Notes: generated from the sequence alone by a model not told the origin. A DNA stretch of 64,000 nt from CAWHNT01 sp963830775 (GCA_963830775.1 CAWHNT010000047.1:682001-746000); one strand, 5' to 3'. Counted from the first letter of the stretch, positions 11,063-21,783 are shown. Translations and numbers: made by a program.

Positions 11063-12223
11063 TCAACGCGCCTTCGCGGCACGCACCATCCCGACGAAGC
11101 GGTCGAACAGGTAGCCGCTGTCGTGCGGCCCAGGGCTGGCCTCGGGGTGGTACTGGACCGAGAAGGCCGGCCTGTCCCTGGCCTTGAGGCCCTGGATCGT
11201 GCCGTCGAAGAGCGAGCGGTGGGTGACCTCGATGCTGCTCGGCAGGTCCTTGTCGGCGACGGCGAAGCCATGGTTCTGGCTCGTGATCTCGACCTTGCCG
11301 GTCGCCAGGTCCTTGACCGGGTGGTTGGCGCCGTGATGGCCGAAGGGCATCTTCTCGGTCCGCGCACCCAGCGCCAGCGCCAGGAGCTGGTGGCCGAGGC
11401 AGATGCCGAAGACCGGGGTGCCGGTCTCGACCAGCTTCCTGATCTCGGGCACGGCATGGCTGCCGGTGGCCGCAGGGTCGCCCGGGCCGTTGGCCAGCAC
11501 GACGCCGTCCGGCTTCAGCGCCAGGATCTCCTCGGCCTTGGCGTCGACCGGCAGGACGGTGACCCGGCAGCCGCGCTCGGAGAGCGAGCGCAGGATGTTG
11601 CGCTTCACCCCGTAATCGAGGGCCACGATGTGCGGCCCGTCGCCCTCGCCCGTGCTGTAGCCGGTGCTCGGCTGCCACAGGCGGTCTCGCCAGTCGTAGC
11701 GCTGGCGGGTGCTCACCTCGGGTGCGAGGTCCATGCCGACGAGCCCGGGCCAGGAGCGGGCCCGCTGCTTCAGGTCCTCGACGTCGAGCCGGCCGTCGGC
11801 TGCGAAGGCCAGGGCGGCGTTCTGCGCTCCCCGGTCGCGGAGCAGGCGGGTGATGCGCCGTGTATCCACGCCCGTGATCGCGGCGATGCCGTGCCGCTCG
11901 AGCCAGGTGGCGAGATGCTGGGTGCTGCGCCAGTTGGAGGGTTCGGTCACCGGCGCGCGCACCACCATCCCGCGGGCGACAGGGGTGGTCGCCTCGAAAT
12001 CCTCGGGGTTCGTGCCCACATTGCCGATGTGCGGAAAGGTAAAGGTGACGATCTGGCCAGCGTATGAGGGATCGGTTAGGATCTCCTCGTAGCCGGTGAT
12101 CGCGGTGTTGAAGACGAGCTCGCCCTCATGCACGCCGGGACTGCCGAGACCGAACCCGAGAAAGACGGTACCGTCCTGCAGGGCAAGCGCTGCCGTAGGC
12201 TGGCGCCGGAGTGGAACGACCAT
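11063..12223 (-). CDS. carA: Carbamoyl-phosphate synthase small (glutaminase) subunit
   Basis: Hydrolyses glutamine and channels ammonia to CarB. The N-terminal CPSase domain begins ALALQDGTVF. The class I glutamine amidotransferase domain has the nucleophile elbow FGICLGHQ and the His-Glu pair in QYHPEAS. I choose ATG 12223 (MVVPLRRQP) because it begins just before the conserved domain; an upstream in-frame ATG at 12280 would add 19 arginine-rich residues not typical of CarA. It is transcribed divergently from the YqeY-dnaG-rpoD genes. Confidence 0.96.
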   Translation of the reverse strand: MVVPLRRQPTAALALQDGTVFLGFGLGSPGVHEGELVFNTAITGYEEILTDPSYAGQIVTFTFPHIGNVGTNPEDFEATTPVARGMVVRAPVTEPSNWRSTQHLATWLERHGIAAITGVDTRRITRLLRDRGAQNAALAFAADGRLDVEDLKQRARSWPGLVGMDLAPEVSTRQRYDWRDRLWQPSTGYSTGEGDGPHIVALDYGVKRNILRSLSERGCRVTVLPVDAKAEEILALKPDGVVLANGPGDPAATGSHAVPEIRKLVETGTPVFGICLGHQLLALALGARTEKMPFGHHGANHPVKDLATGKVEITSQNHGFAVADKDLPSSIEVTHRSLFDGTIQGLKARDRPAFSVQYHPEASPGPHDSGYLFDRFVGMVRAAKAR

Positions 12224-12418
12224 CGTGCGAGCTATCCGGGAGTGCGGGACGCGCGCCGGTACGGTGCGACGGCGGCGCATGGTTGGGGCCGCTGGGTTCT
12301 AGCATCGCCGGGATGAGCGTCAAGAAAGCCGGGCCAGAGGATCGAATGGTGGAGCCGGAGGGCTGCCTGCGCATGAGCGCGGCGGCCTCTCCATGGTTGC
12401 GCAAGGAGTAAGGCAAGG

Positions 12419-12874
12419 GTGTTGCGAGAACGGCTGAATGCCGCGTTGCGGGATGCAGGCGAGGCTGGCGACCAGCGTGCGGCAGGCACGCTGCGGCTTA
12501 TTCTCACCGCGATCAAGGAGCGCGACCACTGCGCCCGGGAGGCGGGCGAGAGCGAGGGCGTCAGCGACGACGAGATCCGCTTCATGCTGACCGGCATGGT
12601 CGACCAGCGACGACGCGAGATCCAGCGCTGCGAGTCCTGTGCCCGGCTCGACTTCGCGGAGCAGGAGGCCGAGGAGATCGCCGTGATCGAGCGTTTCCTC
12701 CCGGCCCGGATGAGCGAGCCCGACACGGTGCATGCAGTCGAGCTGGCGATCCGCGAGACCGGGGCCGCGCGCCTCAAGGATGCGGGCCGCGTGATCGCCG
12801 CCCTCAAGGAGCGCTACAACGGCCAGATGGATTTTGCCTGCGCCAAGAAGCATTTGTGCGCGCGGCTGCATTGA
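12419..12874 (+). CDS. GatB/YqeY domain protein
   Basis: A 151-residue YqeY-family protein resembling the C-terminal tail domain of the amidotransferase subunit GatB. Visible features are an all-helical N-terminal half (LRLILTAIKERD, RREIQRCE) and the end GRVIAALKERYNGQMDF. GTG start 12419 is preceded by AAGGAG at a 10-bp spacing. It lies directly upstream of dnaG, the standard alphaproteobacterial order. The molecular role of YqeY proteins is not firmly known. A final Lys-Lys-His-Leu-Cys segment departs slightly from the usual C-terminus. Confidence 0.9.
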   Translation: MLRERLNAALRDAGEAGDQRAAGTLRLILTAIKERDHCAREAGESEGVSDDEIRFMLTGMVDQRRREIQRCESCARLDFAEQEAEEIAVIERFLPARMSEPDTVHAVELAIRETGAARLKDAGRVIAALKERYNGQMDFACAKKHLCARLH

Positions 12875-12928
12875 GGCCGGAGGCCAGGGTGGCCACGCGA
12901 CGGCATCCGGGCGGCTAGCTGGCGCCCC

Positions 12929-14776
12929 ATGGCCCCGCACGCCGAGATCACGCTCGAGGAGTTCAAGGCCCGCCTGCCGCTGGCCGAGGTGGTGGGCCGC
13001 TATGTCCGCCTGACCAAGGCCGGGCGGGAGTATCGGGGCTTGTGCCCCTTCCACAAGGAGAAGACGCCCTCGTTCCACGTGGTCGAGGACAAGGGCTTCT
13101 ACCACTGCTTCGGCTGCGGCGCGCACGGCACGGCCATCGACTTCGTGATGGGGGTCGAAAACCTGGACTTCGGCGCCGCACTCGACCGCCTGGCCGACCT
13201 CACCGGCATCGCCGCACCTCGTCGGCGCGCCGACCCGGAGCAGGCCGAGGCCAATGCCCGCCTCTATGCCGCCAACGAGGCTGCCGCCGCCTGGTTCGCG
13301 CGGCAGCTGGAGCAGGACCGCTCCGCGCGGTCCTATGTCGAGCGCCGCGGTCTCGACCGGCAGCAGGCGGTCACTTTCCAGCTCGGCTATGCGCCCGACG
13401 ACCGTCAGGGCCTGAGGCGCGCCCTCCTCGACAAGGGCTTCACCGAGACCGAGCTTCTGGCCGCCGGCCTCCTCGCCATGGCCGAGGACGACCCTGGCCG
13501 CGGCAGCTTCGACCGCTTCCGCAACCGGCTCATGTTCCCGATCGCCGACGAGCGCGGCCGCATCGTCGGCTTCGGCGGCCGGGCGCTAGGCGACGCCCGC
13601 GCCAAGTACCTGAACACACCCGAGACGGCGCTCTTCCACAAGGGCGAGCTGCTCTACAATCTGCACCGCGCTGCCCCGGCAGCCCGGCAGCGCCGCGAGA
13701 TCGTCCTGGCCGAGGGCTACATGGACGTCATCGCTCTGGCCCGCGCCGGCCTGGAGCACACGGTGGCGCCGCTGGGGACGGCCGTGACGGAGCGTCAGCT
13801 GGGCCTGCTCTGGCGCTATGCCGAAGCGCCCATCGTCTGCCTCGATGGCGACCGCGCCGGCCTCGGTGCGGCCCTGCGCGCGGCCGAGCGCGCCCTGCCG
13901 CTGATGCAGGGTGGCCGCTCGCTCCGCTTCGCGCTTCTGCCCGAGGGCGAGGACCCCGACAGCTATCTGGCCCGCCATGGCGGTGCCGCCCTGGCGGCGG
14001 TGCTGGCCCGGGCGCAGAGCCTGTCGCAGACGCTGTGGCGGCTGGAGACGCAAGGCCGCCGCTTCGAGGCGCCCGAGGATCAGGCAGCCTTGCGCCGCCG
14101 CTTGCGCGGCTACACCCGTCTCGTCGCCGATCCCGACCTGCGGGTGAGCCTGGATGGCCACTTCAACCAGCTCCTCGACGGCCTCTTCCCCCGCCGCCGG
14201 CCGGGCTGGGGGAAGGGGAAGGTGCCGGACCAGCGGAACCAACCTTCGCTGATCGGCGCTTCCCGCCTGACGGCCGGCCTCTTGGGCGTCTCCAGCCTCG
14301 GCGGTGAGGATCTGCTGGGTCCCGTCCTGGTGGAGCCGGGCCTGCTGGACGGTTACGAAGAGGACTTCGCGGCCCTGGAACTGTCGGATCCGGGCCTCTC
14401 TCGTCTGCGAGATGAGATCCTCTTGTGGTCAAGTGACAATTCCGCTCTTGACGCCTCCGAGTTGGCACAACATCTCAACCGCCACGGGCTGGCGAGCGAG
14501 CGGGATAGGGTTCTCGCCTCGGTTGCAAAGGTCCGTCAGAAGCGGGGTGAGACGACGGCTTGGCCGAGCGCCGAGGAATGGAAGGCGACGCTCGTCCGCG
14601 GCCGACTCATGTCGGCGCGGCACCGGCAGCGTGCCTCTTTCGTCGAAAGCGTCCTTTCGGGCGAGCCAGCCGGGTTGACGGTGAACCGTACCAGTCTCGA
14701 CCAGCTGCTGAACCGGGAAGCCGAGAGCGAGGCCGGAGGGACGAGCTCTCCCGGCCCGCTGCGGCGCAATTCCTGA
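12929..14776 (+). CDS. dnaG: DNA primase
   Basis: Synthesises RNA primers at the replication fork. The 615-residue protein has an N-terminal CHC2 zinc ribbon (LCPFHKEKTPSFHV ... YHCFGCGAHG). The catalytic Toprim core follows, with LAEGYMDVIALARAG and CLDGDRAGLGAA holding the acidic metal-binding residues. The C-terminal region is helical and DnaB-binding. The gene is intact and in the conserved order YqeY-dnaG-rpoD, 94 bp before the rpoD start. Confidence 0.97.
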   Translation: MAPHAEITLEEFKARLPLAEVVGRYVRLTKAGREYRGLCPFHKEKTPSFHVVEDKGFYHCFGCGAHGTAIDFVMGVENLDFGAALDRLADLTGIAAPRRRADPEQAEANARLYAANEAAAAWFARQLEQDRSARSYVERRGLDRQQAVTFQLGYAPDDRQGLRRALLDKGFTETELLAAGLLAMAEDDPGRGSFDRFRNRLMFPIADERGRIVGFGGRALGDARAKYLNTPETALFHKGELLYNLHRAAPAARQRREIVLAEGYMDVIALARAGLEHTVAPLGTAVTERQLGLLWRYAEAPIVCLDGDRAGLGAALRAAERALPLMQGGRSLRFALLPEGEDPDSYLARHGGAALAAVLARAQSLSQTLWRLETQGRRFEAPEDQAALRRRLRGYTRLVADPDLRVSLDGHFNQLLDGLFPRRRPGWGKGKVPDQRNQPSLIGASRLTAGLLGVSSLGGEDLLGPVLVEPGLLDGYEEDFAALELSDPGLSRLRDEILLWSSDNSALDASELAQHLNRHGLASERDRVLASVAKVRQKRGETTAWPSAEEWKATLVRGRLMSARHRQRASFVESVLSGEPAGLTVNRTSLDQLLNREAESEAGGTSSPGPLRRNS

Positions 14777-14870
14777 GCTCAGCCCAGCGAACGGGGTGAA
14801 GCCCGCCGGGGCCGGGTCGTTTGACCCGCTCCCGGCACGGTCCTGCGGGGCCGCAAAGGAGGTCAGCGGT

Positions 14871-17021
<2,151 letters not shown>

Positions 17022-17023
17022 TC

Positions 17024-17407
17024 CTATCGGATCAGCTCGACCTCGATCCCTAATCGCTTGCCGACCGTGCTCCAGGCGCGGTCGGCGGTGAGGGCAGGGA
17101 TACTGTGGTGTTCCGCCAGCGCAAGGCACGTGCGGTCGCCGAGCGACAGGCCCTCACGGCGCGTGGCGATCTCCAGCCTGCCGACACGGAAGGCGACGAC
17201 CTCATCAAGCTCTATGAGACGCACCGGCAGGCCGGCCAGAGTGGCGCGTGCCTCCTCGGCGTCTATACCGCGGCGCGCCAGCGCGCCAATCACCTCGGCG
17301 TAATTTACGGTTGAGAGCAGGCCACCTGCCATGCGTCGCGACGCGAACTCGGCCCCGGGCTCGCCTCGAACCACCGCCATGATGGCCGAGGTATCAAGCG
17401 ATCTCAT
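17024..17407 (-). CDS. vapC: VapC-type PIN-domain ribonuclease toxin
   Basis: A 127-residue PIN-domain protein. LDTSAIMAVV supplies the first catalytic Asp, NYAEVIGAL the conserved Glu, and SLGDRTCLALAE ... LTADRAW the later Asp residues, so the acidic cluster needed for Mg-dependent RNA cleavage looks complete. It overlaps the upstream antitoxin gene by 14 bp (antitoxin first), the normal vapBC order. The 3' end abuts rpoD convergently with a 2 bp gap, so the operon sits in the rpoD 3' flank. Confidence 0.9.
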   Translation of the reverse strand: MRSLDTSAIMAVVRGEPGAEFASRRMAGGLLSTVNYAEVIGALARRGIDAEEARATLAGLPVRLIELDEVVAFRVGRLEIATRREGLSLGDRTCLALAEHHSIPALTADRAWSTVGKRLGIEVELIR

Positions 17408-17702
17408 CGATGTCGGCCGGAATCTCGCCCAGCATATGCTGCATCTTGCGCTCCTCGCGCGCTACGTCTTCCCGCTTCTCGGCCAGATACTCGTCAACTG
17501 TAGGCAATTTGTCGCCGAACAGCTCCCGGGCCATGCGCTGCACCCGCCGCACTGCGGCCTCGGCCGTCATCAGCGTAACCACGCCCTCCTCCTCCACCCG
17601 GGCCACCAGCTCATCGCCTTTGCTCAGCCCCGCCCGGCGACGTATCTCGGCAGGCAGGCCTATTCGCCCGTTGTCCGCAACTTTGACCCAAACTGGATTC
17701 AT
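17394..17702 (-). CDS. vapB: VapB-type AbrB-fold antitoxin
   Basis: A 102-residue antitoxin. The N-terminal AbrB/SpoVT-like swapped-hairpin DNA-binding domain is recognisable from VWVKVADNGRIGLPAEIRRR and LSKGDELV. The C-terminal part, rich in Arg/Glu (EYLAEKREDVAREER), is the expected toxin-binding tail. I choose ATG 17702 because the AbrB domain begins there; a longer frame to 17738 adds residues without family support. It likely represses its own promoter, located in the ~90 bp before tRNA-Ile. Confidence 0.85.
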   Translation of the reverse strand: MNPVWVKVADNGRIGLPAEIRRRAGLSKGDELVARVEEEGVVTLMTAEAAVRRVQRMARELFGDKLPTVDEYLAEKREDVAREERKMQHMLGEIPADIDEIA

Positions 17703-17795
17703 GTCAGAAACTCCGTGATGTGACAGGCTGCGCCACAATAGCCCTTTCCAGCTGTCCTTGTCAGCCCGAACGCGACCCGCTAGAACGCTAGCAAC

Positions 17796-17871
17796 GGGCC
17801 CGTAGCTCAGCGGTTAGAGCTGGCCGCTCATAACGGTCTGGTCGCAGGTTCGAATCCTGCCGGGCCCACCA
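17796..17871 (+). tRNA. tRNA-Ile(CAU), lysidine-type
   Basis: A 76-nt cloverleaf with encoded CCA. The acceptor stem GGGCCCG/CGGGCCC is perfect, the T-loop is GGTTCGAATCC, and the anticodon loop is CTCATAA (anticodon CAT). The overall sequence resembles E. coli ileX (GGCCGCTCATAACGG anticodon arm, TGGTCGC variable region) rather than elongator or initiator Met. C34 would be modified to lysidine by TilS to read AUA codons. It lies 71 bp upstream of recX on the same strand. Confidence 0.9.
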
Positions 17872-17942
17872 GCGGAGACGGCACCATCGCCCGCCTGCGC
17901 CACCCGCCCGTTCCCGACCAGGCTCGCCTGCGCGACCGGGCG

Positions 17943-18422
17943 TTGCGCTACCTTGCCCGCTACGCCACGAGCGAGCACCACCTGGCCCAGGTGCTGCGCC
18001 GCAAGGCCCTGCCCGAGGCCGCCTTCCATGGGCTGGCACCGGACCAGGTGGAAGCCACGATTGCGGCTATCCTCGAGCAGATGCGCGGCTTCGGCTATCT
18101 GGACGATGGCCGCTACGCCGCCATGAAGGCCAGCAGCCTCGCCGGCAAGGGCCGCTCGGAGGCGATGATCCGCGCCACGCTCGCTCGCCAGGGTGTTGCC
18201 CGCGAGCCCGCCGACGCTGCGCTTTCCGGCTTGCGCGAGGAGCATGCCGACCCCGAGCTCGCGGCCGCCCGCAGGCTGGTGCGCCGCCGCCGGCTCGGCC
18301 CCTGGCGGCCCGACGCGGAGCGGGCTGCCATGCGCGAGCGCGACCTTGCCAAGCTGGTCCGCGCCGGCTTTTCGTTCGCGATCGCCAGGCAGGCCATCGA
18401 GGAGGAGCCCGATGCCGAATGA
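17943..18422 (+). CDS. recX: Regulatory protein RecX
   Basis: A 159-residue RecX-family protein, a modulator of RecA filaments. The repeated three-helix modules are visible: YLARYATSEHHLAQVLRRK, then GFGYLDDGRYAAMKASS and GRSEAMIRATLARQGV, then FSFAIARQAIEEE. The TTG at 17943 is the first plausible start; the frame stays open upstream toward the tRNA without an ATG or GTG, so the true start may be a little earlier. The stop overlaps the downstream maoC start by 11 bp. No recA is nearby. Confidence 0.85.
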   Translation: MRYLARYATSEHHLAQVLRRKALPEAAFHGLAPDQVEATIAAILEQMRGFGYLDDGRYAAMKASSLAGKGRSEAMIRATLARQGVAREPADAALSGLREEHADPELAAARRLVRRRRLGPWRPDAERAAMRERDLAKLVRAGFSFAIARQAIEEEPDAE

Positions 18423-18880
18423 GGCCGACAACGGACGCCTCCATCTCGACGACCTCAGCGTCGGCCAGCGCTTCACCAGCGCCTCGCACGCGGTGGACGC
18501 GACCCAGATCAAGGCCTTCGCCCAAGAGTTCGACCCGCAGCCCTTCCACCTCGACGAGGAGGCGGCGAGTGCCAGCCTGTTCAAGGGCCTGGCCGCCAGC
18601 GGCTGGCACACGGCCGCCATCACCATGCGCCTCCTCGTCGGTGGCGGTGCGCCCATCGCCGGCGGCATCATCGGCGCCGGCGTCGAGCTCGCTTGGCCCC
18701 GGCCCGTCCGCCCGGGCGACGTGCTCACGGTCGAGAGCGAGGTCGTGGCCATCACCCCCTCCCGCTCCCGCCCCGACCGCGGCACGGTCATCCTGCGCAG
18801 CGAGACCCGCAACCAGGACGGTGAGACCGTCCAGGTCTCTGACCTCCCGCTTGGTCGTACCCCGGCGCGCCACGAGTTGA
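18412..18880 (+). CDS. MaoC-family (R)-hydratase/dehydratase (frameshifted near its 3' end)
   Basis: A hot-dog-fold enoyl-CoA hydratase-like protein. It starts at ATG 18412, overlapping recX. Residues 10-60 carry LSVGQRF...FDPQPFHLDEEAA with the Asp-x-x-His hydratase pair. Near 18839 one extra base (GTC T CTG) shifts the frame; the correct frame ends LVVPRRATS at the TGA 18878-18880, giving 155 residues, typical for the family. Without the correction the ORF runs on into the next gene and mimics a 512-residue fusion, which I reject. The substrate is unknown. Confidence 0.85.
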
Positions 18881-18996
18881 GTTGCGAGGCCCCGATCTTC
18901 CCAGCAGTGGCCTCCCGCGCCGATTTTGCTTGTCTGACCGCTGATCAACTAATAGGACAGCCTCTCGGCCGGACCAGACAAAGGAACGAGGTCAGC

Positions 18997-19731
18997 ATGG
19001 ACCTGTCGCGTGCACGACCGAGCATCGCCGCGCTGCCCGCCATCCTGCTGGCGCTGCTGAGCGCGGCTCCAGGACCGGCGGCAGCCGACACCACCATCAC
19101 CGATCCGCTCACCGGCAGCACGACCCTCGCCACCCGCCGCAACGGTGGCGAGTTCACCGTGGAAGGCTGGAAGGTCACCACCAACAGCGCCCACAAGCAG
19201 GTCGGCCAATACCTCTATTATCTCCTGCCCGAGGGTGTCACCAGCGGTACACTGACCTTCGAGGCCAAGGGCTTCAAGTTCGACAAGTACTCGAGCCGGG
19301 GCGGGGAGACGGAGGAGCGGGAGCACATCCTGGGCGTCTTCGACCAGGACGAGAAGCACGACAAGACTGCTGATCCGATCGGCTTCTTTCTCCGCTTCTA
19401 TGACCACAAGAACAATCCGGGCACGTTCTATCCGGGCTCGCACCGGATGCGCTTCGACAGCCCCACCTTCGAGAAGCAGTGCGATCAGAAGGCCCCGGTC
19501 GCCTGGAGCCCGACCACCTGGTACCAGTTCAAGGTCGAGTGGTCACAGACGCTGGTCCGCTGGTTCAAGGACAATGTCGTTCAGTGCAGCGTCTCTCTCC
19601 TGCCGACCAAGAAGCTGCCGGGCGCGCCCAAGGTCCCGCTCCGCCATCTGTATGTCGGCTCCGACTATCGCGCTCTCTATCTCACGCCGGTGAACGTCAC
19701 CTACCGGAACGTGAACATCGTCGTGAAGTAG
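18997..19731 (+). CDS. Secreted protein of unknown family, probable beta-sandwich
   Basis: A 244-residue protein with a clear signal peptide (AALPAILLALLSAAPGPAAA, cleavage after AAA). ATG 18997 follows AAAGGAACGAG. The mature part begins DTTITDPLTG and alternates short beta-like stretches (QYLYYLLPEGVTSGTLTFEA, WYQFKVEWSQTLVRWFKDN, NVTYRNVNIVVK). The pattern resembles concanavalin-A/LamG-type jelly rolls, in which WYQFKVEW and a final N-V-x-Y-x-N-V strand are common. I cannot name a family. A paralogue about 75% similar follows directly but is split by an IS481-type element. One conserved pair of Cys could form a disulfide. Confidence 0.75.
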   Translation: MDLSRARPSIAALPAILLALLSAAPGPAAADTTITDPLTGSTTLATRRNGGEFTVEGWKVTTNSAHKQVGQYLYYLLPEGVTSGTLTFEAKGFKFDKYSSRGGETEEREHILGVFDQDEKHDKTADPIGFFLRFYDHKNNPGTFYPGSHRMRFDSPTFEKQCDQKAPVAWSPTTWYQFKVEWSQTLVRWFKDNVVQCSVSLLPTKKLPGAPKVPLRHLYVGSDYRALYLTPVNVTYRNVNIVVK

Positions 19732-20280
19732 CGCCATCCCCGCCCCGAACAGACTAGCAATGAGGCCAGGCATGAACTTTCGTCACCTAGGCTCGATGAT
19801 GCTTGCGGCCCCGGCGGTCCTGCTGGCCCTGGCGGGCCCAGCCCCGACCCACGCCGCCGAGACCACGATCACCGACCCGCTGACCGGCACCACGGTCGCT
19901 ACCCGCCGCAACGGCGGCGAGCTCACCCCGCAGGGCTGGAAGGTCACCAGCAAGGGTACCGGCATCGGCCAGTACCTCTACTACCTGCTCCCCGCCGGCG
20001 TGACGAGCGGCGTGCTCACCTTCGAGGCCATGGGCTTCAAGTTCGACAAGTATCCGAGCAACGGCGGCGAGACCGAAGAGCGCGAGCACATGCTGGGCGT
20101 CTTCGACCAGGACGAGCCGCACGACCCGGCGGCCGATCCGATCGGCTTCTTCATCCGCTTCTACGACCACAAGAACATTCCTGGGTCCTTCTATCCCGGC
20201 TCGCACCGCATGCGCTTCGACAGCCCCACCTTCGAGCGCCAGTGCGACGCCAAGGCCCCGGTCATCTGGAGCCCGACTAG

Positions 20281-21293
20281 GTGTGCGGTCCCGGAGTGTG
20301 ATGGTGCATATCCGTCCCTGACCCGTCAGGAGGAGGATGCGCTATGGCAGGTCTGCTGCACGGCTGCGCCCGCACGACGCCGTGCGTTCGAGCCGAGCTC
20401 CAAGCGTCGCAAGCGAGCACCCGTGCCCTTGCCGCCCGCTACGGGCTGAACCCCAAGACAGTCGCCAAGTGGCGTGCGCGGAGCGACACCGCCGATGCGC
20501 CCATGGGGCCGCATCGGCCACGCAGCACCGTCCTGACCGAGGCCGAGGAGGCGGTCGTGGTCGAGTTCCGCAGGCGCACCCTCCTGCCGCTCGATGACGT
20601 CCTCGGCTGCTTGCGGGAGAGCATCCCCAGGCTCACCCGCAGCGCCCTGCACCGCTGCCTGGAACGGCACGGCATCTCCCGCCTGCCCAGAGACGAGGAG
20701 GCTTCCTCCAAGCGCAAGCGCTTCGCCGAGACCAGGATCGGCTACGTCCACATCGACAGCTGCGAGCTGCGCTCCGCCGAAGGCAAGGTCCACATGTTCC
20801 TCGCCATCGATCGCGTCTCCAAGTTCGCCTACGTCGAGCTGCACGCGACGGCTGAGATGGCCACGGGCGCCGCCTTCATGCGCAGGGTGGTGGCCGCCTT
20901 CCCCTACCGCATCCATACTGTGCTGACCGACAACGGCGTCGCCTTCACCCGTTGCGCTGCCAGCAAGTGGGACCGGATGGCCCATCCCTTCGACCGCGTC
21001 TGCGATGAGCACGGCATCAAGCACAAGCTCACCAAGCCCTACCATCCCTGGACCAACGGACAGGCCGAGCGGATGAACCGGACGGTGAAGGAGGCCACCG
21101 TCAAGACGTTCCATTACGAGACCTTGGAGAGCCTCAAGGCCCACCTGCAAGCCTTCCTGGCAGCCTACAACTTCGCCAAGCACCTCAAGGCGCTACGATG
21201 GCGGACACCTTTCCAGGCCGTCTGCGACGCCTGGAAGAACGATCCCTCCTCGTTCAAGATCAACCCGCACCACCTCATCCCGGGACCTAACAC
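20281..21293 (+). mobile_element. IS481-family insertion sequence, 1013 bp, with 4-bp target duplication CTAG
   Basis: The ends are imperfect inverted repeats of about 27 bp: left 20281-20307 begins GTGTGCGGTCCCGG and right 21267-21293, read inward, begins GTGTTAGGTCCCGG. CTAG flanks the element at 20277-20280 and 21294-21297. One transposase gene fills it. The insertion interrupts a secreted-protein gene whose halves rejoin in frame when the element is removed, so it looks recent and is probably active. Confidence 0.92.
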
Positions 21294-21297
21294 CTAG
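20344..21297 (+). CDS. IS481-family DDE transposase
   Basis: A 317-residue transposase starting at ATG 20344 after AGGAGGAGG. The N-terminal helix-turn-helix is ALAARYGLNPKTVAKWRAR. The rve/DDE integrase core has Asp in YVHIDSCEL, Asp in VLTDNGVAF, and Glu in NGQAERMNRTVKEA. The frame is intact. The TAG stop at 21295-21297 lies in the duplicated target sequence outside the element, so each insertion site supplies its own termination context. It is the only gene of the 1013 bp element. Confidence 0.93.
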   Translation: MAGLLHGCARTTPCVRAELQASQASTRALAARYGLNPKTVAKWRARSDTADAPMGPHRPRSTVLTEAEEAVVVEFRRRTLLPLDDVLGCLRESIPRLTRSALHRCLERHGISRLPRDEEASSKRKRFAETRIGYVHIDSCELRSAEGKVHMFLAIDRVSKFAYVELHATAEMATGAAFMRRVVAAFPYRIHTVLTDNGVAFTRCAASKWDRMAHPFDRVCDEHGIKHKLTKPYHPWTNGQAERMNRTVKEATVKTFHYETLESLKAHLQAFLAAYNFAKHLKALRWRTPFQAVCDAWKNDPSSFKINPHHLIPGPNT

Positions 21298-21567
21298 CTG
21301 GTACCAGTTCAAGGTCGAATGGAACCAGACCTTGGTCCGCTGGTATAAGGACAACATCCTCCAGTGCAGCGTCTCCCTCCTTCCGATCAAGAAGAAGGGC
21401 AAGATCCTGCCCGGCGCCCCCAAGGTCCCGCTCCGCCACCTCTATCTCGGCTCCGACTACCGCGTCCTCTACTACCAGCCGCCGAACGTCACCTATCGCA
21501 ACGTCAAGATCGTCGTGCAGTAGGCGGCCCCTCAAGGGCCACCCGGCGGCCGACCTGCCGGCTCCTA

Positions 21568-21603
21568 CAAGAACAAAGGCTCGCCGCTCCGGCGCGGCGA
21601 GCC
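21568..21603 (-). terminator. Rho-independent terminator (minus strand)
   Basis: A 10-bp perfect stem GGCTCGCCGC/GCGGCGAGCC with a 6-nt loop, followed on the minus strand by TTTGTTCTTG. It would end transcription coming from the right, that is from the small ORF at 21631-21732 and possibly the genes beyond it. The hairpin may also slow plus-strand transcripts of the secreted paralogue but lacks a T-tract on that side. Confidence 0.65.
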
Positions 21604-21630
21604 GGCGGCGGGCCGCCGCCGGCTTGTGGC

Positions 21631-21732
21631 TCATGCCTTCGCCGGCGCTGGCGTCTTCTGCGTGTACCAGTGCGTGGGGTGGGGCTCGGGGCCGTGCACC
21701 GGCTCGTGCTCCAGGGCAGCATCCAGGGTCAT
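21631..21732 (-). CDS. Possible 33-residue small protein
   Basis: ATG 21732 to TGA 21631, beginning MTLDAALEHEP and ending TQKTPAPAKA, with GGAAG a few bases upstream. The product is hydrophilic and rich in His and Pro. Its main support is the intrinsic terminator 28 bp downstream on the same strand. I recognise no family, and it could be a chance ORF. Confidence 0.3.
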   Translation of the reverse strand: MTLDAALEHEPVHGPEPHPTHWYTQKTPAPAKA

Positions 21733-21783
21733 CTGCTTCCATGGGGTGAGCCGGGCGCGCTAGGCCCGTGCCCGGTCCACCCC

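Larger units (their letters stand above)
19772..21523 (+). pseudogene. Paralogue of the preceding secreted protein, interrupted by an IS481-family element
   Basis: The 5' part (19772-20280) encodes a signal peptide (MLAAPAVLLALAGP...THA) and the same mature sequence as the upstream gene (ETTITDPLTG, FYDHKN, SHRMRFDSPTFE). It stops matching at 20280, where an insertion sequence begins, and resumes at 21298 with WYQFKVEWNQTL through NVTYRNVKIVVQ to the stop at 21523. Removing the element and one copy of CTAG restores an open frame across SPT-S-WYQ. The gene was therefore intact until a recent insertion. A tandem duplication produced the pair. The upstream ATG at 19760 is an alternative start. 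Confidence 0.85.

Noticed and set aside
17796..17871. Reading the CAT-anticodon tRNA as tRNA-Met
   Set aside because: Acceptor and anticodon arms match the ileX-type lysidine tRNA-Ile pattern and differ from elongator and initiator Met tRNAs.
18193..19731. Apparent 512-residue fusion of a MaoC hydratase with a secreted beta-sandwich protein
   Set aside because: The join lacks any linker logic and contains an internal signal peptide at 18997 with its own ribosome-binding site. One extra base near 18839 removes the natural MaoC stop at 18880, so the fusion is an artefact of the frameshift.
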